64,000 bases of DNA. Source: Phoronis australis. Its lineage: Eukaryota > Phoronida > Phoronidae. Positions 25,486 through 38,540 of this stretch are shown here, in pieces. The notes below the pieces were generated by a model. That model was not told the origin of the DNA. It did not search any database and worked only from the letters and a program-made list of their open reading frames with translations. Within the stretch, counting starts at the first letter, position 1. The number at the start of each line of letters is the position of its first letter. The position numbers and the translations under genes were made by a program. The stretch is from contig NMRA01000120.1 in the NCBI GenBank assembly GCA_002633005.1, forward strand, positions 191,056 through 255,055, read 5' to 3'.

Positions 25486-26407
25486 TGTAGTGCAATTCTA
25501 TGTATTTAGGCAAATTGCTTTACTTTTCATACTATATAACGATCACAACAGTTCAATGGTTTTGTTTACAAACAACATTATATACATTCACAAACAACTT
25601 CAACCATCATGATGCTAAAACCAACAATTGACAGAGTCCAAATAATCGTCACAATCCACAAACCAAAAAATTAATTTGAAAAGCCACCATACATATAACA
25701 TTCCAAAGGCAGTTTAAGATACATTGGCACACTAGACCCCACACAACGAACATTTGCCTGAAAGATAACAAAAAGTAAAAGGAATCTTATGCAAAAATAA
25801 CAAAAAATAACACTAGGAAAATGCGATGGCTAGAAGTTTTTAAACTGGAATTGACAGTGCAGTGTATTCTAAAGAGAACATACACCGCACAGCTAGATAT
25901 TCATGTTCAGAATAGATTTGATTGCCCACCCCTCAGTCTTGAGCTACAAGTCCCACATGTGTTTGTGCATCAATTCTGGCTACTAGGTCCTTTGAATGTC
26001 ACGCACAATTTGTGCATGACCTTGTCTAGTAACTCTTGGAACCATATATTTTCATGCTTCAAGCTTCAGCGGGCTTTAACAGGCAACAATGCAAGTAACA
26101 TCCTGAGTAATACTACCATTGCACTGAACTTGGACAAATTTGTCGAAGGCTCACCACAGTGAGACCTACAACAGAGATGCAGTCTATATCAGAGTAGTCC
26201 TCCTTCCTGACAAACTGCACATATCAGACATTCTTCTTTCACGAACACTACTCTTCACAAGCTACTTTTTCCTACACCAAAAATTAATTTCCCACAAACG
26301 AATTTCCTTTGTCACAAACCAGTGCCCATTTACAAAGACGTGTTTGTGAGAAAAGAAAAAAGTTCGGGTTTGTAAGAACAAATATGGCAAATGTCACGGG
26401 CAAACAA
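25486..26407. other. ELMOD3 3' flank
   Basis: This covers the 3' UTR side of ELMOD3 (minus strand) and intergenic sequence. It contains short unremarkable ORFs and no recognised coding exon. Confidence 0.5.
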
Positions 26408-29400
26408 TCACGTCATGTCTTCCACTTTGGTAAACACCAACTCATCTTTACTAGTACCAGACTGTTTACTGTCCGGGCCTTTATTAGTCAGGTATTCATC
26501 TAGGTTTTTGATTACTCTGACCGCATGCTTCTTACAGAATGATTCCACCTCTGAAACAAAAATTTGAACAAAGCTGACATATACAGTTCTTCTCAAAATT
26601 ATACAGACAGAACTCGGCCACACTCTGTTGAATCAATGAAAATCATAAAAATTTAAATTGCTGGTCTGAAATTTCACTGATATGATTGTAACCAACATTT
26701 AAATGTGCAACAAAAACTCACCCTTTAGAACAAATCCTGAGTCAGCAATAGTTTTGTGTTGCTGTTTCCAGATGAGATAGAGATGTAAGTACGTACCGGC
26801 ATAAAAGTCATTGAGTACATTGATTATAGCACCCTGCCTATTACACTCCCTAGAACAAAGACAAGAAACTGTGGGCATGTAGAGCAATACAAAAATATAC
26901 CAAACACTAAAAAGATCTTGTTCTATCAGAAAAGCATCACCAACAAGCTGTCTGTCTTCATCAAATCTAGCCACAGAGTATCAACTTGAGAATTACCACC
27001 AGACTCATGCCCAGTACATACATAGCCTCCTAGTGTTGATATATTTACAATTTTGTATATTCAATTTGGTGTATGGAATCTCTGAGAGACCTGGGGCCCG
27101 TTCCAAGAAAACTGATTTAGCTAAGACAAATTATAAAATTTGAGTCAATTTCAAGATGAAATTTAAGTCCAAGAAAGAGATCTTAAGTTTGACTTAAGTT
27201 TTTGACTTAAGTTTGGTCTTAGTTTTGACTGGAAGTTTCAAAGTTTGGATGTTGAGACAAATCTTAGATTGAAGTCAAAAATAAAATTAGGGTCCCTAGG
27301 CTGCAATATGTAGACATTATCCATGCACTTGCAGCAAGAAATCTTTGCTTACGGAACAAAAACAGTGAATTCTATCCCACAATTTATCAATTCTATCCCA
27401 TAGTTCAATATTCCCAACCTCATCGACCAATCAGTCTATCAGCAGACCCTCACTTTGCCAGTAAATACGCAAATACGAGTGAGGGTGTAATTTATGAAAT
27501 GTTTCTAATTCTGTCAGTGAAGTCTATCGGTTATTAATAGGCGTAAATAAATGAATGAGCATTCATTTGTTAAATGAAATAACACTGATGAGCTACACTC
27601 TAAACCACAGTATGACCATAGAATACAAGAAAGTTAATGGATCTATCTACTGTGACGATTACAAAATGTGATCAAAACAGTTGACACTCCCCATGTGTGA
27701 AATGGAATTTCCTATCACCATAGTCATATTACTAATAAATGGAGTTCAAATTTGAGAAGCAAAAACTAGGATTTTATCCCTTTAAGACACGTGACTTTAT
27801 TAATGGAAGTTAAAGTCCCAAGCAACACTATTCTGGAAGTCAAATTCAAATTTCAAGAGGGGGACTTTGCGAAGGAATGTAAACTGCAAACTGAAGTAAT
27901 CATTAGACTCTGCTAATGTGTAAAAATGCTCCGTGCTAACCTTATCTAAAAAGATGAAAAATGTTCTATTTGTGCTGTAGAAACTCACATCTCTCTAAAA
28001 AATGCACTGAAACACTGCTTTATTCTGACACAGGCCAAAAACATTACCATCAGGTAGTAAAATTACAAGCTGTCAAGTGAACATAGATTGCAATACATCT
28101 GGTTTTAGCATTTGACATGTAGAACATTCTGTAAGACAGCCCAACTCACTTGTTTAAGTTGTCCTCTCGTAGTGTTTGTATGGCAATCTTTGTCATGTTG
28201 ATGCTCATTACAGCAAAAGGGAAATTCTGTAAGAGAGTAAGTGAGGAGGGTACATCGGCAGTACCACGTTTGAGATGTGAACGTGTCTGAGCATCGAAGA
28301 CTACAGACGTAATAATTTATACTTTCATAGCCAAGGACCACTATCTTTAAAGTGTTCTTTTAAATTCATAGTTATCTTCAATTCGTGAAGACATATTCAT
28401 TATCTCCTTAAAGATTATGCTATTATTAACTTGTGTTCTGGATGCTTGTGTTCAAAAGATCACAATTTTTTCCTAAAAACGCTGAAATTTTACTAAGTTA
28501 CACAAGAGCAATGTGGAGCGTTGAAATGCACTCACGAATGCACCGTAAATGGGGTGCTTCTAGGGTTGTTTATTTGTTTCATAAAATGGCCACTACATGG
28601 CGCAAAAACGTCCAATACATCCGAAAACAGGAACATTTCATTGCTTCTTTAATAGAAAGCTATTTACCAAATTTCATAAAAATCTGTCAAGGAACTTCAG
28701 AGAAACACAAGAAAATGGAAAAAAAATGAAATTGCCACTAGGGGGCACAGTATTCGTTGGATATACCTAAAAGTCATCGTCATCTGTTGTTAGCTTCATA
28801 TAAATACACTAAGATCCTGCTATGGGCACAAAACAAAACAAAACTACCACTAGGAGGTGCCACAGTAGTCAAAGTCGTCATCGTCAACCATCCTCTTCAC
28901 ACTGAGAACATATACATCAATATTCAAAATCATCCTTAGAATGGTTTGGTTGATAGAGGATAGACTCAAAACAGCAAAAATGGCCACTAGGTGGTGCAAA
29001 ATACCTCGATTTCATCTGAAAACGGGGATAGTATCATCTTACTAATAGATTGTCTACATTCCAAATTTTATGAAAATCTGTTAAGGACCTTTGAAGATAC
29101 AGAAGTAAATGTAAAAAAATAAAATTGCCACTAGGAGGCACAATGGTAGTTAAATCCATCTGAAACTTGTGGTCGTATGTGGTGAACATCACATAAATAC
29201 TCTTGAATTTAATAAACATCCTGCAAACAGTTTAGGAGATATAGCCATGAGCATAAAAAAACAAAACTGCCACTAGGAGGTGCCACAGTAGTCGAAGTCG
29301 TCGGAAAATCATCATGAGCCGTCCTCTTCATAGTAAGAATATACATGCCAATTTTCACAATCATCCTTAAAGCAGTCTAGTTGATGGAGTTTTGGACGTC

Positions 29401-32400
29401 AAAAACAGGCTCAAAAACATTAAAAATGGTCACTAGGTGGCACAAACTACGTTGAATCTATCCGAAAACAAGAAGGTAGTGTCACCTCACTAATAGATGC
29501 CTATATGCCAATTTTTATGAAAATACATTGAGAACTCTGGTTTGAAGACACAGAGGTAAGCGTAAAAAACTACAATTGCCACTAGGGTGCACACCGGTAG
29601 TCGAATCTGGTCGAAAATTCGCTTATGCTGTCCAGTTCATGAAAGGAACACGTGCAAAATTTCATGAACATATGTCAAAGGGTTTTGGAGATAGAGCAGC
29701 GGACACCGGATGGACGGATGGAGCTGACGGCATAATGCGTCTACATATAAATATGTGGGCGCATAAAAATTGCTGTATCTCCCACAAAAGATGAAATTTT
29801 CGCATAAGATTAGCACCAGTTTCTTCATTTTTTCAAGACCACTGAACCTGCCAACTCAACTGTAAAAATAAAGACAGATCATTTTGTGAAAGGTTTGAAG
29901 TTGTCATTTTTGACATCCACTTTATGACATAAGCCACACACATACCTGCGACTGGTGAAGAGATAGCTTGTACACGTCCTTTGCCAATGACGAGGTCTTA
30001 GCACTGGTCACAAAGTAAAGTAAATGGAGCAGACCAAGGAAGCCCGATCCTCTCAGATCAGTGGCAGGATCGTTTCNGAAATGCACTCACGAATGCACCG
30101 TAAATGGGGTGCTTCTAGGGTTGTTTATTTGTTTCATAAAATGGCCACTACATGGCGCAAAAACGTCCAATACATCCGAAAACAGGAACATTTCATTGCT
30201 TCTTTAATAGAAAGCTATTTACCAAATTTCATAAAAATCTGTCAAGGAACTTCAGAGAAACACAAGAAAATGGAAAAAAAATGAAATTGCCACTAGGGGG
30301 CACAGTATTCGTTGGATATACCTAAAAGTCATCGTCATCTGTTGTTAGCTTCATATAAATACACTAAGATCCTGCTATGGGCACAAAACAAAACAAAACT
30401 ACCACTAGGAGGTGCCACAGTAGTCAAAGTCGTCATCGTCAACCATCCTCTTCACACTGAGAACATATACATCAATATTCAAAATCATCCTTAGAATGGT
30501 TTGGTTGATAGAGGATAGACTCAAAACAGCAAAAATGGCCACTAGGTGGTGCAAAATACCTCGATTTCATCTGAAAACGGGGATAGTATCATCTTACTAA
30601 TAGATTGTCTACATTCCAAATTTTATGAAAATCTGTTAAGGACCTTTGAAGATACAGAAGTAAATGTAAAAAAATAAAATTGCCACTAGGAGGCACAATG
30701 GTAGTTAAATCCATCTGAAACTTGTGGTCGTATGTGGTGAACATCACATAAATACTCTTGAATTTAATAAACATCCTGCAAACAGTTTAGGAGATATAGC
30801 CATGAGCATAAAAAAACAAAACTGCCACTAGGAGGTGCCACAGTAGTCGAAGTCGTCGGAAAATCATCATGAGCCGTCCTCTTCATAGTAAGAATATACA
30901 TGCCAATTTTCACAATCATCCTTAAAGCAGTCTAGTTGATGGAGTTTTGGACGTCAAAAACAGGCTCAAAAACATTAAAAATGGTCACTAGGTGGCACAA
31001 ACTACGTTGAATCTATCCGAAAACAAGAAGGTAGTGTCACCTCACTAATAGATGCCTATATGCCAATTTTTATGAAAATACATTGAGAACTCTGGTTTGA
31101 AGACACAGAGGTAAGCGTAAAAAACTACAATTGCCACTAGGGTGCACACCGGTAGTCGAATCTGGTCGAAAATTCGCTTATGCTGTCCAGTTCATGAAAG
31201 GAACACGTGCAAAATTTCATGAACATATGTCAAAGGGTTTTGGAGATAGAGCAGCGGACACCGGATGGACGGATGGAGCTGACGGCATAATGCGTCTACA
31301 TATAAATATGTGGGCGCATAAAAATTGCTGTATCTCCCACAAAAGATGAAATTTTCGCATAAGATTAGCACCAGTTTCTTCATTTTTTCAAGACCACTGA
31401 ACCTGCCAACTCAACTGTAAAAATAAAGACAGATCATTTTGTGAAAGGTTTGAAGTTGTCATTTTTGACATCCACTTTATGACATAAGCCACACACATAC
31501 CTGCGACTGGTGAAGAGATAGCTTGTACACGTCCTTTGCCAATGACGAGGTCTTAGCACTGGTCACAAAGTAAAGTAAATGGAGCAGGCCAAGGAAGCCC
31601 GATCCTCTCAGATCAGTGGCAGGATCGTTTCCTGGAAATACACGGTGATATCACACAACACATTTGGATCACTACTGCAAAAAAAATTAATATGCACAAG
31701 CAGGTGGCACTTAACAATCAATTCAAACTGAAAAAATGCACTGTATTCAAGCAGAAGTCACAAGTAAACTTTACTTTACAAATGCCCCCCCCCCTCCATG
31801 ACCATGGCGTGATTTCAACTCCTACTATGTTTCAACTTTGCAAAAAATCCAGCAGATAAATTTCACTTTTCAGGTCTACTTAACATAAAAAGTAGACGAA
31901 CAATAATTTTTCGATAACTTGTCAGGAATAATTGAATGCAAAAAATGGTACTTTCCTCACAAACGATGGAGTTTTTGTCTTGATTGTAAAATTTTCTGTA
32001 CTCGTTGTTCTTACTCTTTCTCATTCATAAAAGTGTCAGTTGTTTGCCAGGCTGTCCATTATGATTGAGAACCACACGACAAACAGATATGTGTTTTTAC
32101 TCAATTCAAAAGACACAAAGGTGACCCTTTCTTCATCAGTACCCACCAGTGACTATGGAATTTCTTGCTATTTTTGTTCGAATATGCCTTTCTCCTTCTG
32201 ACATATGACTGCAAGGTAAATAAACCCTTTTACACAAAATGACCAGTCCTACGAGTGCAGAAGAACCTTTTCATACAGATCACAGACCAACTTACAAGAC
32301 CCCAAGAAAACACTGGTATTCTTGTGCACGAAAAAAATCATAAAAATGCTTCTGGATAACTCTTGAATATAGAACAGCGATAAGTACACAAGAATACTAG

Positions 32401-35400
32401 CAGGCAGATGTAACTTTTTCATTTCAGTTACAAAAGCAGTCAAAACTGACTGTGTTTGCTATTAGTGACAGACTTGAACTTTGTTCTAATCAAAATCGTT
32501 ACCTTGGAAACCAATCTGGTCCCAGTGATCACCAAACCTTGGGCAATCAAACTTTGATCCTGTAAGAGCTTTGTATACAGTTTGTAACACACGCAGATGA
32601 ACTGGTTGCTGGTTGTCAAAAGGACCTGCAATTAATACGCCAATCATAGCACAATACACAGTGAGACAATTTCACGAATTGATTCCTGAATCCCCCATCT
32701 TAATAACTAAATGCAAGCAAAGTTCCCCCCGACATGTCGACTGAATTCTATCAGAATCACAGCACAAATCACAGTAAAAAGTAACAGCAAATGACTTGCA
32801 ATTCCTGTCAAGATGGCTGTGCGCATGCGTTAGGGAAGCTGGTATGATGATTCACGACAGGGAAACAGACATCTGTCTGATTACTTTTGCAAAGACTGTT
32901 CACACATTGTCACTGTCGCATGGAGAAATTAGTCGAACAAGCTGAGAAAACTTTTACGACAAGCGCATTAACAACATGTATCAAGGGTCAACACATGCAT
33001 CTGCATACTCTTAGTGTATGTTATTGCTAAAATGCAAATTACAGTGACAATAGCAACATTTTGTTTCTTAGCAAGTCTCACCTGACCATTTCTGAATACT
33101 GCTACAATCTTGCCATTATAACTTTGGTTCTTAAGCAAAACCGTTAGAGTATTAAAGGCAACAAGGTGATATAAACAGTAGTTTTCAAACACTAACTACA
33201 CAAAATCCAACAAAGATGTGTCGTACTTTGGCAAACTTGGAGAAACTATGTCTCAGTATTGTGCTTAGTTGTTAAATGTTTATTTGTGACTGGACTAAGG
33301 TAAATTGCCACGATTTCGACAAAGAGCTCACAGCAACGTCGAGATTTAATCAGAACGGGAACGAGTTCTAGTCGAAAGAAAATATCGATAAGTTGTCAAT
33401 GGCAACAAAAGCCCCGTGGGGATAACCAAAAAGTGACAATTTTGGAAACTCTAATTCATGCAAAATAACTAAAGAATGCTTGCTGTTAGCAAGAAATTCC
33501 TAGTTTTCAAACACCTTGATCATATTTCTTCCAGTCGAAAATCGAACAAAATTTTGAAACAAAAATTCACGACTAATGTTCAAATAATTTAGCACTATTT
33601 TTTCAATCAGTTACCCTCCACCATAACTTCGACAAATCCAGAAAGTTTAAGAATTACATGTTTATATGAACCTAGAAAGAGCACTTCAACATATCATCTG
33701 GCAACCCTACAGCAATAGGAGAACACCGTATGGACACAACGCACAAAACTTGCAAACCTACAGGTCAAAATACTATCTAAAGGAAATAAATATTGGAATA
33801 GTAAAATCAGAGAATCAGTTGAAATCATAAGGAATGAACCAAAATTGTACAGAGACAATATATATGAATTACCAGCTATTTACCAGCACCTCCTTGTAAG
33901 TAACAGCCACCAGGTGGTGTTAAACAACCACCAAAAACCACCCACGGGTGACCACGTGACACGAAGATTCCCACCAGTACCCCAAAGAAGGGCCCAGGAT
34001 GGGCCCGAAAGCTAGGTCCGTGAAACACAAACCGAGACTCTCTGTTAACTGCACAGACACTAGTCCACTAAGCTATTGGTGCCACCTGGTGTGTATGAAA
34101 ACTAATAATTCTAGCTTATGCGATATCAATGTGCTGATTCAGAAGAGCACAATTATGCAATGTACATTCTAGTTGACAAAAATAAAAGAATTTTCAAAAA
34201 TGTCTGACAGCATTCACCAGCTTAGCCAAACATAAGAACTCACAAGCTGCAATACAGAACATTAAGTCCCTTTCTTCATGAAGACTTCTGCTCAATTTTG
34301 GAGGACCAAAACAAAAGTGAGTGAATGCTGCAAATCCATGGCGTTCAACAGATGTGTGGATTTTGTCCTGTAACAACAAATGAACACGTCTAGTCTCAGT
34401 AAGGGAACACCAAAATCTACTCGCGACCCAAATACTAAATTTACAAAAAAATTGTATAAAGATATAAGGAATTCCAGTAAAATTTTTAGTCGGGAAACTG
34501 CCATCATTCAACTTTATGTTAAAGCAGTTTAAAAATAAACAGAATGTGATTTTTGCAGTTATTGAACAATTGCATAGAAGATGAAAAACTCCCATTTGAA
34601 AGAAACAAAGGAACAACAGAACACTTGCGGGTTTTCAAACTTAGCAGAAAAGTGAGACGAAAATTACATGTTGTAGCATAACCTCGAATACAATCTATAG
34701 CCTGGCACATGGAAAACCAGCATGGCAACTTACAAAACTCTGACAGTTGAATATCTGTTGTGTAATTTACGAGGTTAGCAACAGAATGCCATGGGAAGTG
34801 GGATAACAATCCACATTGTTTCATATCTCACAGTTACTTTCAATAAATGGGACAAAGGAGCAAGTTTATAGAGCACACGTGCCCAGAGGGCAAACAAAAC
34901 TGTCCAACCGCTACCCAATGCTCCACAGGAGCCATTTTCTTGAAGAGTCTATTGGTTTGGTTTTTGGCTTTTATCAGCCAGAAGTCAGAAATCTGACTAT
35001 GAACAGTGAAAAGTTCACTTTTTTGTCTCTTGTGTCTTTTGAAACACTTTGTCCCTTGTCTGTTTGAGCAGACTATGGATTTGTATCCTCTGAATTTCAG
35101 TTGTAGATACATTTTCTGAATTTCAGCCTTAGTCTGTTTTTGTGAAACAAGCCAAGACATGTGTAGTCTGATTTTTGGGTGAAAATCATAAAACAAAAGC
35201 CAACTCTCCAAAAAATGTTCATCCCTTCAAATGGCACTACACCAGTTCACTTGGAGGCCATACAGTTTACAGTCTTGTGCGCATGACCCTCTCGTTGTTA
35301 TTAGGTAAATAAAATCTGCCTAGTGAAATAACAGACCTTGTATTGTGATAAGTCCACTGTTTTGAAGGATTCAAAAGCTTCATCAAAGGTGACTGTGAGT

Positions 35401-38003
35401 GATCGATGAACATTCTCAGAGTGACCTGTCAAAAATCAAACAAATTGCTGAGGCTACAAAACAAGGGTTGGGCATGATGTGAAATATCAGCAACTTGGTA
35501 CCACAAAACCGTTATGGGAATCATTGAAAGTAATTTATTACACACTAAAGATGAAAGCTGTGTTACTGTGTAGACCACACTTTTCCCCATACAAATTTAC
35601 ACATATTTACAAGAGATGGCATGGTTATTTAGAACACAAACACTCCATAGCACACCAAGAATGATGGAAATAGAAATCACCTTCATCGCCATGGCTTCTT
35701 CCTGGAAGATCTAAAAAGCAGACACACACCTGTGTTAGTGACAATACAAACCACAAAACCCACTGTTAAAACACTGTAGTTCGGAACACATCATGAAACC
35801 AACAACACCAACCCAACACCAACACCAAGCCTTGACATTATTTTTTGACTATTTGTCCTTTTGGTCCGAATCCAATGGCAGATCATTTAAAAACACTTTT
35901 CAAAACCAAACTTCTGAGAATGAAACAGGATTATAAACCAGTATATCAAAGCATGCACGTGTTGCTATCACCATCTTGATCAACTCTACACAACCTGAAC
36001 AATGTTTGATAAAGTTTTAGTATGTTTTCAGGATATGTACAACTCAAATATGGATGCCAACTTAAAATCAAAAAGTTCACGTATGAAAAATATTGCTTGA
36101 GTTTGGACTTTTTTCACTGAAGCTTCTGCATTGTTCAAATCTTGAATGTGAAAATGTACAATAATCAAATGCCAATCACATTTAGACCATTTTTTCTAAA
36201 GATTGCAATCTTCTAGTGATATAAGGCAAATAAACCTCTTATTGTAATCCTTTCAGAGCTTGTAATGACCAATGACAAAACAGAGGAAAATTTTCCCGCG
36301 TGACGTATTGTTCTACACATAAATAGGGTTATGTGATAACATTCAACAGCCAGAAAGGTTTTTTTGCATGCATAAAGTAAAACAAACAATAAAAATGTGA
36401 CAAAAAGCCACAAAACTGAAAATCAATTAAAAACAAATTGAAATAAAAAAGCGAAAGTCCTCTGAAAGAGGAAACTTATGAGCCCTGTCCTATAGTGATG
36501 ATAGACCTCAGATTGTAATGGTTCAGTGCTGTAAGGCAACTCAGATTGCAATCGTCAAGTGATGTAAGGCAAACAAGCATGAGATAGCACTCCTCCAGCA
36601 AAGTTAGAACTAATAATTAGACCTCAGATTGCAATCACCTACTAGTGGTGATGTAATACCTGGTACCACAGTTTCTACAGCATCCCATTCAGCCTGAGCT
36701 GCAAGTAGATCGGCATCACCAGCACAAGGACCTGCAATGATCACCGAAAAGTCAAGACACAGCTGCACTGAGAAATGTAAAAGGGTCTCACCACAGATTG
36801 AACACGAGACAGGTGGTCAGGATAACTATACTCAAGACATTCAGCTAAAACCCAATTTGACAGGCAAGTTTCTTCTGTGCAACATCTAGGCAATTGCAAA
36901 AGGTAATACAAGACAGTGTCAAATGACTAGAAAAAAAGTCCTGACTGTCCAACATATATAGGAAAAATAAAAATGTGTAATATGTTATTCAGCTACTCAG
37001 AGACGATAATGGACATTGATTTCCTTCTGTGCTGAAACTATTCTTACCAACTGCCAAAATCTGCCACATTACAGGCAATGTCCTGTCGAGTGTACAAGTA
37101 AATGCGACAATCACGAATGTCCCTAATCATAGCTACAAATTCACTCATACAACAATTTACTTCTAGACACTGGCCATTCAACTTTGACACAACTACGCTT
37201 CCTTCCACCCATGTTTCCTCAAACTCACCATCACTAACACCTTGGTCAGTCGCAACGTGAGGACCATTACCAGGCTCATCACAACTGCCTTCATTGATGG
37301 ACTGTAGGGATAACAACAGTGAGGTGGCATTAGTTTCATTGGAGACTCAGCAATAGTCACTTACAGGGGTCCCAAATTTTGAGAACCAAATTGATGGAAC
37401 TGGTTTTCAAAATGCGGGACCCTTGAAAGAGACTCAATGTGAACTCTCTGTAACATGACAAACAAGGTATAACAGGCTTTGACATGTGAATGTTTACCCA
37501 TTTGTCAATTGTGAACAACAAACTGTTTACCAGTGAGAAAGAGGCATTCATAGAAGATGAGTTCCATGTGACCATGAGCATGCATTAATTGAAGAAGATA
37601 GGCCACCAGTCCCACGTAAATTTTGTCTTCCTCACTACATCAAATACGTGGCCTTAATTTTGTGATGGCACATTTTTGTCTCCATTTTACATTTTATTTT
37701 CTGAAGACATACTCTCTGTGACCACCTCCATTTTGCCACCTCAATGCTTTTCACGGACCCTTTCAAAATTTTTTAAAAAATCAAAAAAATATCACAGCAT
37801 ATTTTTTATTCATGGACTGGAGCGATTACCATGTTCATTTCTTTACGTGGCTCTACATAATATAATCATTTTTTATGAGGACTTCACTAAAACTCTGAAT
37901 GCATGAGAAACTGAAATGCTATCACCTTAATAAGCTGTTCACCACTCGCCTTGTTCCACCTGGGGGCAGGCAGTGTCCTCATGGCAGACTGTTGTACAGA
38001 CAT
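26408..38003 (-). CDS. ELMOD3: ELMO domain-containing protein 3 (ELMOD3), 11 coding exons
   Basis: The complete CDS on the minus strand is 37926-38003 (ATG), 37229-37301, 36660-36731, 35681-35710 (a 30-nt microexon), 35337-35425, 34244-34367, 32503-32625, 31501-31631, 28150-28226, 26722-26849 and 26408-26550 (TGA). This is 1068 nt or 355 residues (human about 381), with all phases matching. ELMOD proteins are GAPs for Arf-family GTPases such as Arl2; human ELMOD3 is linked to hearing. Landmarks: [45 protein letters not shown], then [20 protein letters not shown] with the candidate catalytic Arg near residue 205, [20 protein letters not shown] and [10 protein letters not shown]. Exons 1 and 2 show little similarity to relatives and were chosen by start codon, donor/acceptor quality and phase. 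A second copy of the 131-nt exon at 29946-30076 lies in a probable false duplication. Confidence 0.95.
27093..27300. repeat. Degenerate repeat with TTAAGTTTGACTTAAG motifs
   Basis: It starts with GGGGCCCGTTCCAAGAAA, similar to MITE ends elsewhere in the window, and contains several ACTTAAGTTT/TTGACTTAAG blocks that partly fold back. It lies in the ELMOD3 intron between 26849 and 28150. The right border is unclear. Confidence 0.4.
28523..29830 (+). repeat. CTCF-motif higher-order repeat, array 2 (in an ELMOD3 intron)
   Basis: Eight units carry a core on the plus strand at about 28590, 28734, 28846, 28983, 29127, 29269, 29429 and 29578, with spacings of 112-160 bp. By flanking sequence the units fall into three types that repeat in strict order C-A-B-C-A-B-C-A, giving a higher-order period near 395-450 bp. 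Seven of the eight cores (for example CCACTAGGGGGCAC, CCACTAGGAGGCAC, CCACTAGGTGGTGC) fit or nearly fit the vertebrate CTCF core CCASYAGRKGGC; the first is degenerate. The array ends in a unit with AAATTTCATGAACATATG. Confidence 0.9.
28523..30076. repeat. Left copy of a 1554-bp near-perfect direct duplication
   Basis: This block is repeated at 30078-31631 with one substitution noticed by eye (30033 A versus 31588 G). It includes the whole CTCF-motif array and one ELMOD3 exon (29946-30076 here). A single N at 30077 joins the copies. The substitution is synonymous in the exon. The left copy lacks a usable acceptor because the sequence breaks at the N. Confidence 0.9.
30077..30077. other. Single-N join
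   Basis: One N sits exactly at the junction of the two duplicated blocks, as expected where two overlapping contigs were abutted instead of merged. Confidence 0.85.
30078..31631. repeat. Right copy of the 1554-bp duplication, with the spliceable ELMOD3 exon
   Basis: It matches 28523-30076 at an offset of 1555. Only this copy is followed on the minus strand by a proper acceptor (CCAG at 31632-31635), so its exon at 31501-31631 is the one used in the gene model. Confidence 0.9.
36206..36690. repeat. Degenerate about 45-bp repeat reaching an ELMOD3 splice donor
   Basis: Copies of GATTGCAATC followed by AGTGATGTAAGGCAA-type sequence occur near 36206, 36512, 36546 and 36630. The last copy runs into the donor of the ELMOD3 exon at 36660-36731 (GTATTACATCACC on the minus strand). 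The copies are too diverged to count precisely. Confidence 0.55.
37360..37427. mobile_element. Fold-back element, same family as 9542-9629
   Basis: CTTACAGGGGTCCC and GAGAACCAA are answered by TGGTTTTCAA and GCGGGACCCTTGAAAG within 68 bp. It lies in the ELMOD3 intron between coding exons 1 and 2. Related but less complete sequence is at 38195-38290. Confidence 0.65.
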
Positions 38004-38540
38004 GATCAGTGATCACACTTTATCATATCCAATTCATATATTTAGAATTTCCTGGAATAAAAATCATGAGTATTTATGATTATGTTCACCAAGACAAAGT
38101 TGATAGACCTGTGTATGTTACAGACAAAACTGATTTATAATTTTTCAGTTTGATATTTGTGGAATACTTGTCCTGTGGGCAGGAAATGTGAGTGTGGGTA
38201 GAGAACCAGTCTAATCTACTAAATAACGCTCATTATTCAGCGATTTAAATCACACTAGTGCCCATTCACCTATGAGCAGTCTTTTTGGAAGCTATTGACT
38301 TTGCTTACTAAGGCCTCAGTCAGCAAATTCACAGCACTGCCACACTGATAATGTCGATTAATGGGCAACTGAACGAAGGACTGTTCAAAAAATGTTTAAT
38401 TGCGGGAGAATTTGTTCAAGCAGGGAAGAATTAAAGACAACAACAGACCCTTTTTTGAGTGGCTTGAGTGAGTAGAATAGAGCTAATTCCCAGCTTCTGA
38501 TTGTCCCCCAATATACTATTTATAATACTACAAGGTATGA

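Noticed and set aside
29946-30076. Second ELMOD3 exon copy as a genuine mutually exclusive exon
   Set aside because: No acceptor is present because of the N, it is identical in protein sequence, and the 131-nt length breaks the frame if both copies are used. An assembly duplicate is more likely.
33975-34020. Possible hammerhead ribozyme (GGGCCC hairpin followed by CCGAAAGCTAGGTC)
   Set aside because: The required CUGANGA box before the hairpin is missing (CCAAAGAA instead), so the catalytic core is not there.
37044-37228. Longer version of ELMOD3 coding exon 2, open to a GTAAGA donor at about 37048
   Set aside because: The longer exon ends in a phase that creates a stop in the next exon. 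The earlier GTGAGT donor after 37229 keeps the frame and joins directly to the [10 protein letters not shown] exon.
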